From: Alteromonas profundi
Lineage (GTDB): Bacteria; Pseudomonadota; Gammaproteobacteria; Enterobacterales; Alteromonadaceae
Reading direction: 5' to 3'
DNA length: 64,000 nt
Assembly (NCBI RefSeq): GCF_010500865.1
Contig: NZ_JAAAWN010000012.1
Coordinates: forward strand, 1 to 64,000
In this document: positions 1 through 10,113 of the stretch, in pieces
Layout: each line of letters begins with the position of its first letter
Position numbering within the stretch: position 1 is the first letter of the stretch
Program-made: the position numbers and the translations under genes
The notes under the pieces: model-generated
The model's input: the letters and a program-made list of their open reading frames with translations, nothing else
What the model was told of the DNA's origin: nothing
Database searches by the model: none

Positions 1-128
1 CCTATGGCTTCCTTCAGACCCTGCCGTTAGCCAACAACGCCCTTGCCATTCGGATTGTCTTCCCCTCAGTCAGGGTGATTCAGGTTTCTTCCAACCTGAC
101 GGGATTGCCAGCTTCGCTGGGCAAACAA
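1..128 (-). mobile_element. Group II intron 5' fragment (domain I), cut by window edge
   Basis: Read on the minus strand this stretch is a run of small hairpins. The arm pair 108-112/116-120 has a GAA loop, and 80-86/93-99 is a perfect 7-bp stem. They are followed by the motif GTCTGAAGGAAGCC near the window edge. That motif, preceded by a CAAGGGCG-type segment, is typical of domain I of bacterial group II introns. It begins directly after the sucD terminator, the kind of target used by class C introns. The intron body and any reverse transcriptase would lie left of the window, so the subclass and completeness cannot be judged. The exact 5' boundary (about 120-128) is inferred. Confidence 0.6.
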
Positions 129-153
129 AAAAGCCCGCGTAACGCGGGCTTTT
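123..153 (-). terminator. Intrinsic terminator of sucABCD
   Basis: An 11-bp stem (129-139 with 143-153, loop TAA) is followed on the minus strand by a T-rich tract. It lies 19 bases after the sucD stop codon and ends the suc operon. Confidence 0.9.
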
Positions 154-171
154 AAACGCTAACAGCAACGT

Positions 172-1044
172 TTACCAACCCGTGGTTTCACGTAGTGCTT
201 TGCCAATTTCTGCTAGTGAGCGAACAGTTTTAACACCGGCCGCTTCTAGTGCTTTAAACTTCTCATCTGCAGTGCCTTTACCGCCTGCGATGATGGCACC
301 AGCATGACCCATACGCTTACCGGGAGGTGCAGTAACACCCGCAATGTAAGACACAACAGGCTTAGTTACATTCTCTTTAATGAATGCAGCCGCTTCTTCC
401 TCAGCTGTACCACCAATTTCACCAATCATTACGATAGCTTCAGTTTGTGGATCGTCTTGGAACAACTTAAGAATATCAATGAAGTTTGAACCAGGAATTG
501 GATCACCACCGATACCTACACAGCTAGACTGGCCGAACCCTTCGTCAGTTGTTTGCTTAACCGCTTCATAGGTAAGTGTACCAGAGCGAGAAACAATACC
601 CACTTTACCAGGCTTATGGATATGACCAGGCATGATACCAATTTTACACTCCCCTGGTGTGATTACACCTGGGCAGTTTGGACCAATCATGCGTACGCCT
701 TTTGCTTCAACGTACTCTTTTACGTAAAGCATATCTAGCGTAGGGATACCTTCGGTAATACAAACGATAAGTTCGATTCCCGCATCGGCCGCTTCTACGA
801 TTGAGTCTTTACAAAATGCAGCAGGTACGTAGATTACTGACGCTGTTGCGCCCGTTTCTTCTACCGCTTCACGTACCGTATTAAATACTGGAAGACCTAA
901 ATGCTCAGTGCCGCCTTTGCCTGGTGTAACACCACCAACCATTTGCGTACCGTAGGCAATTGCTTGCTCAGAGTGGAAAGTACCTTGACCACCAGTAAAA
1001 CCCTGACAGATTACTTTGGTATCTTTATTAATTAATACAGACAT
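172..1044 (-). CDS. sucD: Succinyl-CoA ligase, alpha subunit
   Basis: This is the alpha subunit of succinyl-CoA synthetase, the TCA enzyme that converts succinyl-CoA to succinate with substrate-level phosphorylation of ADP or GDP. The 290 residues match the family length. An N-terminal CoA-binding Rossmann domain is visible ([10 protein letters not shown] near residue 16, then [10 protein letters not shown]). The phosphohistidine loop [10 protein letters not shown] lies near residue 246. The ATG overlaps the sucC stop by one base (TAATG), so the two subunits are translationally coupled. It is the last gene of the sucABCD operon and is followed by a strong terminator. Confidence 0.97.
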   Translation of the reverse strand: MSVLINKDTKVICQGFTGGQGTFHSEQAIAYGTQMVGGVTPGKGGTEHLGLPVFNTVREAVEETGATASVIYVPAAFCKDSIVEAADAGIELIVCITEGIPTLDMLYVKEYVEAKGVRMIGPNCPGVITPGECKIGIMPGHIHKPGKVGIVSRSGTLTYEAVKQTTDEGFGQSSCVGIGGDPIPGSNFIDILKLFQDDPQTEAIVMIGEIGGTAEEEAAAFIKENVTKPVVSYIAGVTAPPGKRMGHAGAIIAGGKGTADEKFKALEAAGVKTVRSLAEIGKALRETTGW

Positions 1045-2210
1045 TATTTGCCCTCCGCTGCAGCAACAACTTTCTGCGCTGCATCCGTTAGCGACTCAGC
1101 AGCGATGATATCAAGACCAGAGTTCGCTAGAACCTCACGACCTAGTTCGGCGTTAGTACCTTCAAGACGTACAACAACCGGAACATTAACGCCTACTTCT
1201 TTAACTGCGCCGATAATACCTTCAGCAATCATGTCACAACGAACGATACCACCAAAGATGTTAACCAATACCGCTTTAACGTTGTCGTCAGAAAGAATGA
1301 TCTTAAACGCTTCAGCTACACGTTCTTTCGTCGCGCCGCCACCAACATCTAGGAAGTTAGCTGGCTTTCCGCCGTGTAGATTTACGATATCCATGGTACC
1401 CATTGCTAGGCCCGCACCGTTAACCATACAACCAACGTTTCCGTCTAGTGCAACATAGTTAAGCTCGAACTGCGCAGCATGTGCTTCGCGTTCGTCTTCT
1501 TGAGAAGGATCTTGCATCGCTTTAACTTTAGGTTGGCGGTATAACGCATTACCGTCAATAGCAAGCTTCGCGTCAAGGCAGTGAAGGTCACCGTCTTCTT
1601 TGATTACAAGAGGGTTAATCTCGATAAGTGCTACGTCTAAGTCTTCAAACATCTTAGCTAAGCCAAGGAAGATTTTAGTGAACTGTTTAATTTGAACACC
1701 GCTAAGACCTAGTTTAAACGCCATTTCGCGAGCTTGATAAGGCTGAGGACCAACAATTGGGTCGATTTCAGCTTTCAAAATCTTTTCTGGTGTTTCTTCC
1801 GCAACAGTTTCAATCTCAACGCCACCTTCAGTAGATGCCATAAACACAACACGACGGGTTGTGCGGTCAACTACTGCACCAAGGTACAATTCGTTTGCGA
1901 TATCTGTGCAAGATTCAACAAGGATTTTGCTAACAGGCTGACCATTTTCGTCAGTCTGGAAAGTCACCAAATTTTTGCCAAGCCAGTTTTCAGCGAAAGC
2001 TTTAATAGCGTCTTTATCTTTAACTAGCTTAACGCCGCCAGCTTTACCGCGACCACCTGCGTGGACCTGGCATTTGACTACCCACTCTTCCCCGCCAATG
2101 CGGTCGGCGGCTTCTACAGCACTTTCAGGAGTGTCTGCTGCGTATCCTTCAGAAACAGGTAGGCCGTATTCTTTGAATAGCTGCTTACCTTGGTATTCAT
2201 GCAAATTCAT
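1044..2210 (-). CDS. sucC: Succinyl-CoA ligase, beta subunit
   Basis: This is the beta subunit of succinyl-CoA synthetase. Its N-terminal ATP-grasp domain binds the nucleotide, and the C-terminal ligase-CoA domain pairs with SucD. It has 388 residues, as in E. coli. Visible family features are the start [19 protein letters not shown], the glycine-rich [12 protein letters not shown] nucleotide loop and, near residue 320, [10 protein letters not shown]. It is coupled to sucD by a one-base overlap. A gap of about 150 bases separates it from sucB and holds an inverted repeat, so mRNA processing or an internal promoter is possible there. Confidence 0.97.
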   Translation of the reverse strand: MNLHEYQGKQLFKEYGLPVSEGYAADTPESAVEAADRIGGEEWVVKCQVHAGGRGKAGGVKLVKDKDAIKAFAENWLGKNLVTFQTDENGQPVSKILVESCTDIANELYLGAVVDRTTRRVVFMASTEGGVEIETVAEETPEKILKAEIDPIVGPQPYQAREMAFKLGLSGVQIKQFTKIFLGLAKMFEDLDVALIEINPLVIKEDGDLHCLDAKLAIDGNALYRQPKVKAMQDPSQEDEREAHAAQFELNYVALDGNVGCMVNGAGLAMGTMDIVNLHGGKPANFLDVGGGATKERVAEAFKIILSDDNVKAVLVNIFGGIVRCDMIAEGIIGAVKEVGVNVPVVVRLEGTNAELGREVLANSGLDIIAAESLTDAAQKVVAAAEGK

Positions 2211-2302
2211 GGTGTTTCTATCCGATTTTTATTAAGACAAAAGCCGCGTTTGCGACTTGATTAGTTGAGCTGACATTATAGGGCGAATATCAGCGTTGCT
2301 TC

Positions 2303-2336
2303 AGGCGCTTAATGAACTAATGCACACCAAGCGCCT
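2303..2336. other. Inverted repeat in the sucB-sucC intergenic gap
   Basis: The arms AGGCGCTT (2303-2310) and AAGCGCCT (2329-2336) form a perfect 8-bp stem with an 18-base loop inside the 152-base sucB-sucC gap. There is no T tract, so it does not look like an intrinsic terminator. A role in mRNA processing or stability is only a guess. Confidence 0.4.
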
Positions 2337-2362
2337 AACCACAATTACGTGAGAGAGAAGTC

Positions 2363-3895
2363 TTATACGTCTAGTAGTAGACGTGTAGGATCTTCAAGCA
2401 TCTCTTTAACGGTTACCAAGAAGCCTACTGACTCTTTACCATCTACAATTCTATGATCGTAAGAAAGCGCAAGGTACATCATTGGTAAAATTTCTACTTT
2501 TCCATTAACTGCCATAGGACGGTCTTGGATTTTATGCATTCCCAAGATAGCGCTTTGCGGCGGGTTAATGATTGGTGTAGACATAAGTGAACCAAATACA
2601 CCACCATTAGTAATGGTGAAGTTACCACCTTGTAGCTCAGCCAATGACAGCTTACCGTCACGACCCTTAAGTGCTAACTCTTTAATGCCTTTTTCAACGC
2701 CAGCCATACCTAACGTGTCAGTATCTTTCAACACAGGCGTAACTAGACCACGAGGTGTTGATACCGCAATAGATACGTCGAAGTAGTTGTGATAAACAAT
2801 ATCATCACCGTCAATTGACGCATTAACCTCAGGGAAACGCTTCAATGCTTCAGTGACTGCTTTCACATAGAAAGACATGAAACCTAAACGAATACCATGA
2901 CGCTTCTCAAAGCTCTCTTGGTACTGTTTACGTAAATCCATAATTGGCTTCATATTAACTTCGTTAAACGTCGTTAACATGGCGGTAGAATTTTTCGCTT
3001 CTAGAAGACGGTTCGCAATAGTCTTACGTAAACGCGTCATAGGTACACGTTTTTCAGTGCGATTACCGGTAGGTAGGTCGGCAGTATCATCCGAGCTTGA
3101 CGCAGCTGGTGCAGATTTCGACTCACTGTTACCGCTCTTAAGGTACTTTTCTACATCTTCTTTAGTAATGCGACCGTTTTTACCCGTGCCTTTTACTTTA
3201 GATGCATCTACGCCCTTTTCAGAAAGCAGACGGCGAACTGATGGGCTTAGCGCATCACTGGTCTCTTCTGAATCGTCAGCGTCATCTGACGCAGCAGATG
3301 AAGAGGCAGATGCGCCCCCTGAGGCACCTTCTACAAATTTAGCAATCACTTCTTCAGCAGTTACTGTAGCGCCTTCCTCTGCCACGATTTCTGATAGTGA
3401 ACCGTCTGCAGGAGCAACTACTTCAAGCACCACTTTGTCAGTTTCGATGTCGACAAGGTTTTGGTCGCGGCTAACGGCTTCACCTACCGCAACATGCCAA
3501 GTAGCAATCGTTGCATCAGCCACTGATTCTGGCAGTACAGGCACTTTAATATCAGACGCTTTGCCTGATGATGCAGACCCTGTTTCCGCTTTCGCTTCCT
3601 GCTTAGGTGCAGCGTCGCTGTCATCTTTGCTTTCGTCAGACTTAGCCGGAGCGGCGCCGCCTTCTTCTAGCTTAGCAATAACTTGCTCACCTAAAACCGT
3701 TGCACCCTCTTCATCTAGAATTTCACCGAGGGTTCCATCCGCTGGCGCAACTACTTCTAACACAACTTTGTCAGTTTCAATGTCAACCAGGTTCTGGTCT
3801 CTTTTTACAGAATCACCGGCCTTAACGTGCCAGGTTGCAATGGTGGCATCGGCAACTGACTCTGGTAGAACCGGAACTTTTATCTCAATTGTCAT
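2363..3895 (-). CDS. sucB: 2-oxoglutarate dehydrogenase E2 (dihydrolipoyl succinyltransferase), two lipoyl domains
   Basis: This is the E2 core of the 2-oxoglutarate dehydrogenase complex, which transfers the succinyl group to CoA. At 510 residues it is about 100 longer than E. coli SucB because the lipoyl domain is duplicated. Domain 1 covers about residues 2-77 and domain 2 about 115-190; each carries the ETDKVVLEV lipoylation site (Lys43 and Lys154), and they are joined by an acidic Ala/Ser linker. An E3-binding domain follows ([15 protein letters not shown], about 218-255), then the catalytic acyltransferase domain ending in SYDHRIVDG with the His/Asp catalytic pair. The ATG is preceded by AAGGAA. 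The gene lies nine bases after sucA. The E3 subunit gene (lpd) is not in this window. Confidence 0.96.
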   Translation of the reverse strand: MTIEIKVPVLPESVADATIATWHVKAGDSVKRDQNLVDIETDKVVLEVVAPADGTLGEILDEEGATVLGEQVIAKLEEGGAAPAKSDESKDDSDAAPKQEAKAETGSASSGKASDIKVPVLPESVADATIATWHVAVGEAVSRDQNLVDIETDKVVLEVVAPADGSLSEIVAEEGATVTAEEVIAKFVEGASGGASASSSAASDDADDSEETSDALSPSVRRLLSEKGVDASKVKGTGKNGRITKEDVEKYLKSGNSESKSAPAASSSDDTADLPTGNRTEKRVPMTRLRKTIANRLLEAKNSTAMLTTFNEVNMKPIMDLRKQYQESFEKRHGIRLGFMSFYVKAVTEALKRFPEVNASIDGDDIVYHNYFDVSIAVSTPRGLVTPVLKDTDTLGMAGVEKGIKELALKGRDGKLSLAELQGGNFTITNGGVFGSLMSTPIINPPQSAILGMHKIQDRPMAVNGKVEILPMMYLALSYDHRIVDGKESVGFLVTVKEMLEDPTRLLLDV

Positions 3896-3904
3896 TACTG
3901 TTCC

Positions 3905-6724
3905 TTATTTAATCGTGAGTGCGTCTTCAACCAGGGCTTTTTGTTGCTGGTTGTGAACGGATACGTAACCTACAGCAGGTGAAGAGGATGCTTCTCGTCC
4001 TGCATATGTCAATTTGGCACCATCTGGAATTGCTTGCCAGAAGTGGTGTTGACTGCAATACCATGCGCCTTGGTTTTGAGGCTCTTCTTGGCACCAAACC
4101 CAATCTTTAACGTGGCTATATTGTGCCACAATTTTAGCGCATTCCTCTTGTGGGAATGGGTAAAGCTGTTCTAAACGAATAATCGCAATATCAGATTGTT
4201 CGTTCTTGCGGCGTTGGTCTAATAAGTCGTAGTACACCTTACCAGAACACATCACCACACGTTTAACCTCTTGCGGGTCCAAATCGTCAATCTCGCCAAT
4301 AACGTTATGGAACTTACCTTCTGCCAGCTCTTCCAGAGAAGATACCGCTAAAGGATGACGTAATAGTGACTTAGGCGACATAACGATAAGAGGTTTACGC
4401 ATTGGACGTATAACCTGACGACGCAGCATGTTATAAACCTGCGCAGGGGTAGAAGGTACGCACACCTGCCAGTTATGATCGGCGCACATTTGCAAGAACC
4501 GCTCTAACCTTGCTGAACTATGCTCTGGGCCTTGACCTTCATAGCCGTGCGGAAGTAGCACAGTTAGACCACATAAGCGGCCCCACTTGGCTTCACCTGA
4601 GCTTAAAAATTGGTCAAACACAACCTGTGCACCATTGGCGAAATCACCAAACTGTGCTTCCCAAATCGTCAAGCATTCAGGCTCGGCAGTTGCATAGCCG
4701 TATTCAAAGGCCATTACCGCTTCTTCAGACAACACTGAGTCATAAATTTCAATCTCGCCTTGCCCTTCGCGAATATGCTGTAGTGGCATATAGGTGCTAG
4801 CATCAGCTTGATTGTGCAACACCGCGTGACGATGGAAGAAAGTACCACGACCAGAGTCCTGACCGGTAATACGAATATCTTCTCCGGCATCCACAAGTGT
4901 GGCGTAAGCTAAATTCTCTGCCATACCCCAATCTAGCTTTCTGTCACCTGCTACCATGGCCTTACGATCTTGGTAAAGCTTATTAACACGGGATTGCAGC
5001 TTATGGCTTTCAGGGTATGAGGTAATGGCTTCGCCCAACTCTTTGAGCTTTTCAACACTTAAAGCGCCGTCATAGTCAGTATCCCAGTCGTGACCAAGAT
5101 ACGGTGACCAGTCAACACTGTGCTCGGTCATAGGTCGCCATTCTTCTACAACACACGCGCCGTGGTCTAGCGCTGCCCGATACTCTTCAAGATATCGATC
5201 GGCATCACGCTGTTCTATTACACCTTCTGCAATAAGCTGATCGGCATATAAAACACGTGGCACAGGGTGCTTTTTAATCTTCTGATACATCAACGGCTGG
5301 GTTGCATTTGGCTCATCAGCTTCGTTGTGTCCGTGACGACGGTAACAGACAAGATCGATCACGACGTCACGCTTAAATTTATTACGATACTCAAGCGCCA
5401 ATTGGGTAACAAATGCCACCGCTTCTGGGTCATCAGAGTTAACGTGGAAAATAGGAGCCTGTACCATTTTTGCAATGTCAGTACAGTATTGCGTGGAGCG
5501 TGTATCTTCTGTTTTAGAGGTAGTGAAACCCACTTGGTTATTCACTACGATGCGAACAGTACCACCCACCGCAAACCCGCGGGTTTGTGACATATTGAAG
5601 GTTTCTTGAACCACACCCTGCCCTGCAATTGCAGAGTCGCCGTGTATAGTAATTGGCAATACAGTGTTAGTGTCGTTATTGCGACGAGCAAAACGCGCGC
5701 GAACCGACCCCATTACTACCGGGTTAACAATTTCCAAGTGAGAGGGGTTAAAAGCCAACGCTAAGTGAACATTACCGCCTGGCGTAGCAAAGTCTGAAGA
5801 GAAGCCTGCATGATATTTAACGTCACCCGCACCCAGCGAGTCGTCATGCTTACCGGCAAATTCATCAAATAATACAGAAGGGTTTTTACCCAGTACATTC
5901 ACCAAGACGTTCAAACGTCCACGGTGAGCCATACCGATAACCACTTCTTTGGTTCCCGCAGTTCCCGCTTTAGAGATTAACCCTTTAAGCATAGGAATAA
6001 GTGCATCGCCGCCTTCTAATGAAAAACGTTTTGCACCTGGGAACTTAGAGCCGATGTACTTTTCCATACCATCAGCAGCAGTTAAGCCTTTGAGAATACT
6101 TAGCTTTTCTTCTTTACTAATTTCTGGCTTCGCCTGTACCGATTCAATTTTCTGCTGTAACCAGCGCTTTTGATCAGTATCAGTTATGTGCATGTATTCT
6201 GCACCAATTGAGCCACAGTACGTTCGGTTAAGTGATTTAAATAATTCACCCAACGACATAGACTCTTTGCCTATGGCGTATGAACCTACATTAAACACAC
6301 TGTCAAAGTCGTCTTCAGACAAACTATGGTGGGAAAGCTCCAAGTCGCGCACGCGCGGTTGTTGCCATAGCCCCAGTGGGTCTAGGTTAGCGTGTTGATG
6401 ACCGCGAAAGCGGTAGGCATTGATAAGCTGTAATACTTTTACCTGCCTACTGTCCGACGCGCTAGGACCTTCAACAGGTACACTCGACATACGTGCCATA
6501 GGGCCGAGAGCTGCAAGTTTCCTAAACTGATCTTTAACACTTGTATGATTGGTTTCTAACTCAACGCCTTCAACCTTGGGGAGGTTATCAAAGATTTGAC
6601 GCCAAGCATCGGATACGCTTTGGGGGTCTTCCAAATACGATTCGTACAATTCTTCGACATAGGCAGCGTTGGCACCTGCCATGTGCGAGGAATCCCACCA
6701 CGCTTTCATCACGCTTTCTTGCAT
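3905..6724 (-). CDS. sucA: 2-oxoglutarate dehydrogenase E1 component
   Basis: This is the thiamine-diphosphate-dependent decarboxylase of the 2-oxoglutarate dehydrogenase complex. The 939 residues match the usual length (E. coli 933). The N-terminus (MQESVMKAWWDSSHMAGAN) aligns with the E. coli start. Family motifs are GMAHRGRLNVL and the GDSAIAGQGVVQE segment of the ThDP site, plus YRRHGHNEADEP. A transketolase-like pyrimidine-binding domain occupies the C-terminal third. It is the first gene of sucABCD. The sdhB terminator just upstream means suc needs its own promoter or read-through. Confidence 0.97.
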   Translation of the reverse strand: MQESVMKAWWDSSHMAGANAAYVEELYESYLEDPQSVSDAWRQIFDNLPKVEGVELETNHTSVKDQFRKLAALGPMARMSSVPVEGPSASDSRQVKVLQLINAYRFRGHQHANLDPLGLWQQPRVRDLELSHHSLSEDDFDSVFNVGSYAIGKESMSLGELFKSLNRTYCGSIGAEYMHITDTDQKRWLQQKIESVQAKPEISKEEKLSILKGLTAADGMEKYIGSKFPGAKRFSLEGGDALIPMLKGLISKAGTAGTKEVVIGMAHRGRLNVLVNVLGKNPSVLFDEFAGKHDDSLGAGDVKYHAGFSSDFATPGGNVHLALAFNPSHLEIVNPVVMGSVRARFARRNNDTNTVLPITIHGDSAIAGQGVVQETFNMSQTRGFAVGGTVRIVVNNQVGFTTSKTEDTRSTQYCTDIAKMVQAPIFHVNSDDPEAVAFVTQLALEYRNKFKRDVVIDLVCYRRHGHNEADEPNATQPLMYQKIKKHPVPRVLYADQLIAEGVIEQRDADRYLEEYRAALDHGACVVEEWRPMTEHSVDWSPYLGHDWDTDYDGALSVEKLKELGEAITSYPESHKLQSRVNKLYQDRKAMVAGDRKLDWGMAENLAYATLVDAGEDIRITGQDSGRGTFFHRHAVLHNQADASTYMPLQHIREGQGEIEIYDSVLSEEAVMAFEYGYATAEPECLTIWEAQFGDFANGAQVVFDQFLSSGEAKWGRLCGLTVLLPHGYEGQGPEHSSARLERFLQMCADHNWQVCVPSTPAQVYNMLRRQVIRPMRKPLIVMSPKSLLRHPLAVSSLEELAEGKFHNVIGEIDDLDPQEVKRVVMCSGKVYYDLLDQRRKNEQSDIAIIRLEQLYPFPQEECAKIVAQYSHVKDWVWCQEEPQNQGAWYCSQHHFWQAIPDGAKLTYAGREASSSPAVGYVSVHNQQQKALVEDALTIK

Positions 6725-6820
6725 TTAATTTGCCTTGCTACGTTTTGTAAATTCTATTCACCATCGGTGTTTATTATAAGGTTATTCTTACCATAACCAA
6801 GTGCTATACCGATGAATACA

Positions 6821-6850
6821 AAAAAAAATAGCCATCCCGTCCGGATGGCC
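6821..6850 (-). terminator. Intrinsic terminator after sdhB
   Basis: A GCCATCC/GGATGGC stem (6831-6837 with 6843-6849) is followed on the minus strand by a tract of eight T. It separates sdhCDAB from sucABCD. Confidence 0.85.
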
Positions 6851-6898
6851 ATTTAGAGCATTGCTATCTGTAACAAACAACGTTATCAGATTTTGGTA

Positions 6899-7609
6899 CT
6901 AAACAGCCCGTTGAAGAAGCATAGACTTAATTTGTCCAATTGCTTTTGTCGGGTTTAAACCTTTCGGGCATACGCTTACACAGTTCATAATACCGTGGCA
7001 GCGGAATACGCTGAACGCATCATCTAAGTCGTTAAGACGTTCTTCAGTTGCAGTGTCACGGCTATCGATAAGGAAACGATAAGCGTGCAGCAAGCCTGCT
7101 GGCCCAATGAATTTCTCAGGGTTCCACCAGAATGAAGGACACGACGTTGAACAACACGCGCATAAAATACATTCATACAGCCCATCAAGCTTAGCACGTT
7201 CTTCAGGAGTCTGAAGATGTTCTCTTGCAGGCGGCTTTTTGCTGTCATTGATAAGAAACGGCTTAATTTTCTCGTACTGAGTATAAAATTGAGTCATATC
7301 AACAACTAGGTCGCGTACCACGGGCAAACCGGGTAACGGACGTACGACAATTTTTCCCTTGCCTAGCGCAGAAACAGGCGTAATACATGCAAGGCCATTT
7401 TTGCCATTCATGTTAACACCGTCTGAGCCACAAACACCTTCTCGGCAAGAGCGACGGAATGATAGCGTCGGGTCTTGCTCTTTTAGTGCTATCAATGCAT
7501 CTAGCACCATCATGTCGCGGCCTTCATCTACTTCTAGCGTGTAGTCCTGCATGCGTGGCTTAGCATCTACGTCTGGGTTGTAGCGATAAATCGAAAATTG
7601 TAATTGCAT
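6899..7609 (-). CDS. sdhB: Succinate dehydrogenase iron-sulfur subunit
   Basis: This is the iron-sulfur subunit of respiratory complex II, carrying electrons from the SdhA flavin to quinone. It has 236 residues. The [2Fe-2S] cluster cysteines sit in CREGVCGSDGVNMNG. The [4Fe-4S] and [3Fe-4S] ligands sit in CILCACCSTSCPSFWW and CHGIMNCVSVCPKGLNP. The ATG has an AGAGG Shine-Dalgarno sequence eight bases upstream. It is the last gene of sdhCDAB, 14 bases after sdhA, with a terminator behind it. Confidence 0.97.
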   Translation of the reverse strand: MQLQFSIYRYNPDVDAKPRMQDYTLEVDEGRDMMVLDALIALKEQDPTLSFRRSCREGVCGSDGVNMNGKNGLACITPVSALGKGKIVVRPLPGLPVVRDLVVDMTQFYTQYEKIKPFLINDSKKPPAREHLQTPEERAKLDGLYECILCACCSTSCPSFWWNPEKFIGPAGLLHAYRFLIDSRDTATEERLNDLDDAFSVFRCHGIMNCVSVCPKGLNPTKAIGQIKSMLLQRAV

Positions 7610-7623
7610 GATCGTTGCCTCTC

Positions 7624-9396
7624 TTAATATGAACGCACTTTAGGAGGGAATGCTTCCCTAAGCTTAGGCGTCATATTGACATCACGTTTAAGCATTTTAT
7701 CAGTGTTCGGATCGTAGATACTGTGACATAACCAGTTTTCATCATCACGATCTGGGAAGTCAAAGCGGCTATGAGCGCCACGACTTTCGGTTCTGAAGTT
7801 CGCTGCTACTGCTGTGCTGTACGCGGTTTCCATAAGGTTATCAAGTTCCAAACACTCAATACGTTGAGTATTGAAATCTGAACTCTTATCGTCAAGACGA
7901 GCGTTCTGTAAGCGTTCGCGAATTTCGCCAAGCTCTTTAAGACCGGTCGCCATTGCGTCACCTTCACGGAATACTGAGAAGTTAAGCTGCATGCATTCTT
8001 GCATATCTTTTTTGATTTGAACTGGGTCTTCGCCTTTGCCCTTCTCTGAGTTTTCCCAACGATTAAAGCGAGACATCGCCAAATCAAGGTCCGACTCAGA
8101 TGCGTCACGTGTAGGTGCCATGTCAGACAAGGTTTTACCAAGGTGTAAACCTGTAGCACGACCAAATACAACCAAATCTAGAAGCGAGTTGCCGCCTAGA
8201 CGGTTTGCACCGTGAACAGATACGCAGGCAATCTCACCACACGCGAATAAACCATTAACCACTTTATCTTTGCCGTTTTCATCAACGGTTAAGCATTGGC
8301 CATCAACGTTGGTTGGAATACCACCCATCATATAGTGACAGGTTGGGATAACAGGAATGGGTTCTTTCACTGGATCAACGTGAGCGAAGGTACGAGACAA
8401 TTCAAGAATCCCTGGTAGACGTGATTCAAGCACCTCTTTACCAAGGTGGTCTAGCTTCAGTTTACAGTGAGGACCTAACGGGCCATCAAAACCACGACCT
8501 TCACGAATTTCTGTCATCATAGAACGGGCAACTACGTCACGACCCGCTAGGTCTTTCGCGTTCGGTGCATAACGTTCCATGAAGCGTTCGCCGTCTTTAT
8601 TAAGAAGGTAACCACCTTCACCACGACAACCTTCTGTTACCAAGGTTCCCGCCCCGGCAATACCGGTTGGGTGGAACTGCCACATTTCCATATCTTGAAC
8701 TGCAACACCAGCACGAAGTGCCATACCAACACCGTCACCGGTGTTAATGTGTGCGTTAGTGGTAGACGCATAGATACGGCCTGCACCGCCAGTTGCTAAT
8801 ACAACAGCACGGGACTTGAAGTAAACAACTTCGCCGGTTTCGATATCAATCGCCGTGCAGCCTACTACGTCACCGTCTTGGTTTTTAACCAAATCGAGGG
8901 CGTACCACTCTGAAAATACTTTTGTCTTATTCTTTACGTTTTGCTGGTAAAGAAGGTGAAGCAATGCGTGGCCTGTACGGTCAGCTGCGGCTGCCGTGCG
9001 CGCGGCTTGCTCGCCACCAAAGTTCTTAGACTGACCACCAAATGGACGCTGGTATACTTTACCGTTTTCGAAACGAGAAAAGGGTAAACCCATATTTTCC
9101 ATTTCGATAATCGCCTCTGGACCTTCTTTACACATGTACTCAATGGCTTCTTGGTCACCAATGTAGTCCGACCCTTTTACGGTATCGTACATGTGCCATT
9201 GCCAGTTGTCTTCATGTGAATTACCTAGTGCAACAGTAATACCGCCTTGGGCTGATACTGTATGAGACCGGGTAGGAAAAACTTTCGATAACAGTGCACA
9301 TGATTTACCAGACTGTGAAATCTGAAGTGCTGCGCGCATACCTGCACCACCAGCACCAATTACGACTGCATCAAACTCGTGAACGGGTAAACTCAT
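7624..9396 (-). CDS. sdhA: Succinate dehydrogenase flavoprotein subunit
   Basis: This is the catalytic subunit of complex II, oxidising succinate to fumarate with covalently bound FAD. The start is placed at ATG 9396, not the longer in-frame opening, because GGGGAGTG precedes it and [19 protein letters not shown] then matches the family start. The product is 590 residues (E. coli 588). Motifs are the dinucleotide fold [10 protein letters not shown], the flavin-linking His in [10 protein letters not shown], the HPTG active-site strand and CHYMMGGI. It sits between sdhD (one base upstream) and sdhB. Confidence 0.97.
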   Translation of the reverse strand: MSLPVHEFDAVVIGAGGAGMRAALQISQSGKSCALLSKVFPTRSHTVSAQGGITVALGNSHEDNWQWHMYDTVKGSDYIGDQEAIEYMCKEGPEAIIEMENMGLPFSRFENGKVYQRPFGGQSKNFGGEQAARTAAAADRTGHALLHLLYQQNVKNKTKVFSEWYALDLVKNQDGDVVGCTAIDIETGEVVYFKSRAVVLATGGAGRIYASTTNAHINTGDGVGMALRAGVAVQDMEMWQFHPTGIAGAGTLVTEGCRGEGGYLLNKDGERFMERYAPNAKDLAGRDVVARSMMTEIREGRGFDGPLGPHCKLKLDHLGKEVLESRLPGILELSRTFAHVDPVKEPIPVIPTCHYMMGGIPTNVDGQCLTVDENGKDKVVNGLFACGEIACVSVHGANRLGGNSLLDLVVFGRATGLHLGKTLSDMAPTRDASESDLDLAMSRFNRWENSEKGKGEDPVQIKKDMQECMQLNFSVFREGDAMATGLKELGEIRERLQNARLDDKSSDFNTQRIECLELDNLMETAYSTAVAANFRTESRGAHSRFDFPDRDDENWLCHSIYDPNTDKMLKRDVNMTPKLREAFPPKVRSY

Positions 9397-9397
9397 C

Positions 9398-9745
9398 TTA
9401 CACTCCCCACAATACAAATAGGCCGACAGCAACATAGCCAAACGCAATAACGTTTAGAACAAATTGTAATACTGCACGAAGACTTGACGCTTTAACGTAG
9501 TCAGTTAGTACCTGCCATAGGCCGATACGTACGTGGATCATTACTGCAATAAGTGTTGCTAATGTGAAAACTTTCATAGCTAGGCCAGAAAATAACCCTC
9601 GCCATTCGATAAAGGTTAGATTATCAGTGGTTATAAAAAACCACGCCATGAATACCGAGTACGCGAAAATTATTGCTGCTGTAGTACGTAACGAGACGTA
9701 GTCTTGTACACCATTACGTTTCATGCTTGCTTGGTTGGTTAGCAT
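9398..9745 (-). CDS. sdhD: Succinate dehydrogenase membrane anchor, hydrophobic subunit
   Basis: This is a small membrane anchor of complex II that helps form the haem b and ubiquinone site. The start at ATG 9745 ([17 protein letters not shown]) has GGAG nine bases upstream and gives 115 residues, the same as E. coli SdhD. Three membrane segments are evident (about 20-40, 50-75 and 90-112). The ATG overlaps the sdhC stop codon by seven bases, so translation is probably coupled. Confidence 0.93.
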   Translation of the reverse strand: MLTNQASMKRNGVQDYVSLRTTAAIIFAYSVFMAWFFITTDNLTFIEWRGLFSGLAMKVFTLATLIAVMIHVRIGLWQVLTDYVKASSLRAVLQFVLNVIAFGYVAVGLFVLWGV

Positions 9746-10113
9746 AGTGCAACTCCCAATACTACGGTCAGTATAATCCATAGTGCGATAATTGCTTTCG
9801 CACTTAAGTTACCTGACTCTAATTCTTCCCAGTAGCCTAAGTCCATTACGACGTGTCTTAAGCCGCCTAGAATGTGGTAAATCAGCGCTGAGGCTGTGCC
9901 AATTGCGACGAATTTTCCAAGGAAACCGTCCATGATTGCTTGCACGTCCGCGAACCCTTCTGGCGAGGAAACAGAAACTGCCCAAGCCCAAATAACAAAA
10001 AGAAGCGCGAAGAACATAGCTACACCGGTAACGCGATGGAGAATTGACGAAATAGCAGAAGGTGGAAATTTAATAGTATTGAGTTCTAAATTTACTGGTC
10101 TTTGCTTTTTCAC
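9739..10113 (-). CDS. sdhC: Succinate dehydrogenase cytochrome b556 subunit
   Basis: This is the cytochrome b subunit of complex II and the first gene of sdhCDAB. Recognisable are KKQRPVNLELNTIKFP, the helix SILHRVTGVAMFF, SSPEGF, and the haem-ligand region ALIYHILGGLRHVVMDLGY. GTG at 10113, just before KKQRPVN, is chosen as the start (124 residues). A GTG at 10155 would add 14 residues and has AAGG directly in front, so the start is uncertain. Three transmembrane helices are evident. Confidence 0.9.
   Translation of the reverse strand: MKKQRPVNLELNTIKFPPSAISSILHRVTGVAMFFALLFVIWAWAVSVSSPEGFADVQAIMDGFLGKFVAIGTASALIYHILGGLRHVVMDLGYWEELESGNLSAKAIIALWIILTVVLGVALC

Noticed and set aside
2979..3956. 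Long plus-strand opening (325 codons) opposite sucB
   Set aside because: It is the antisense of the repetitive Ala/Ser/Val-rich lipoyl regions; its protein is low-complexity Ser/Thr and has no family features.
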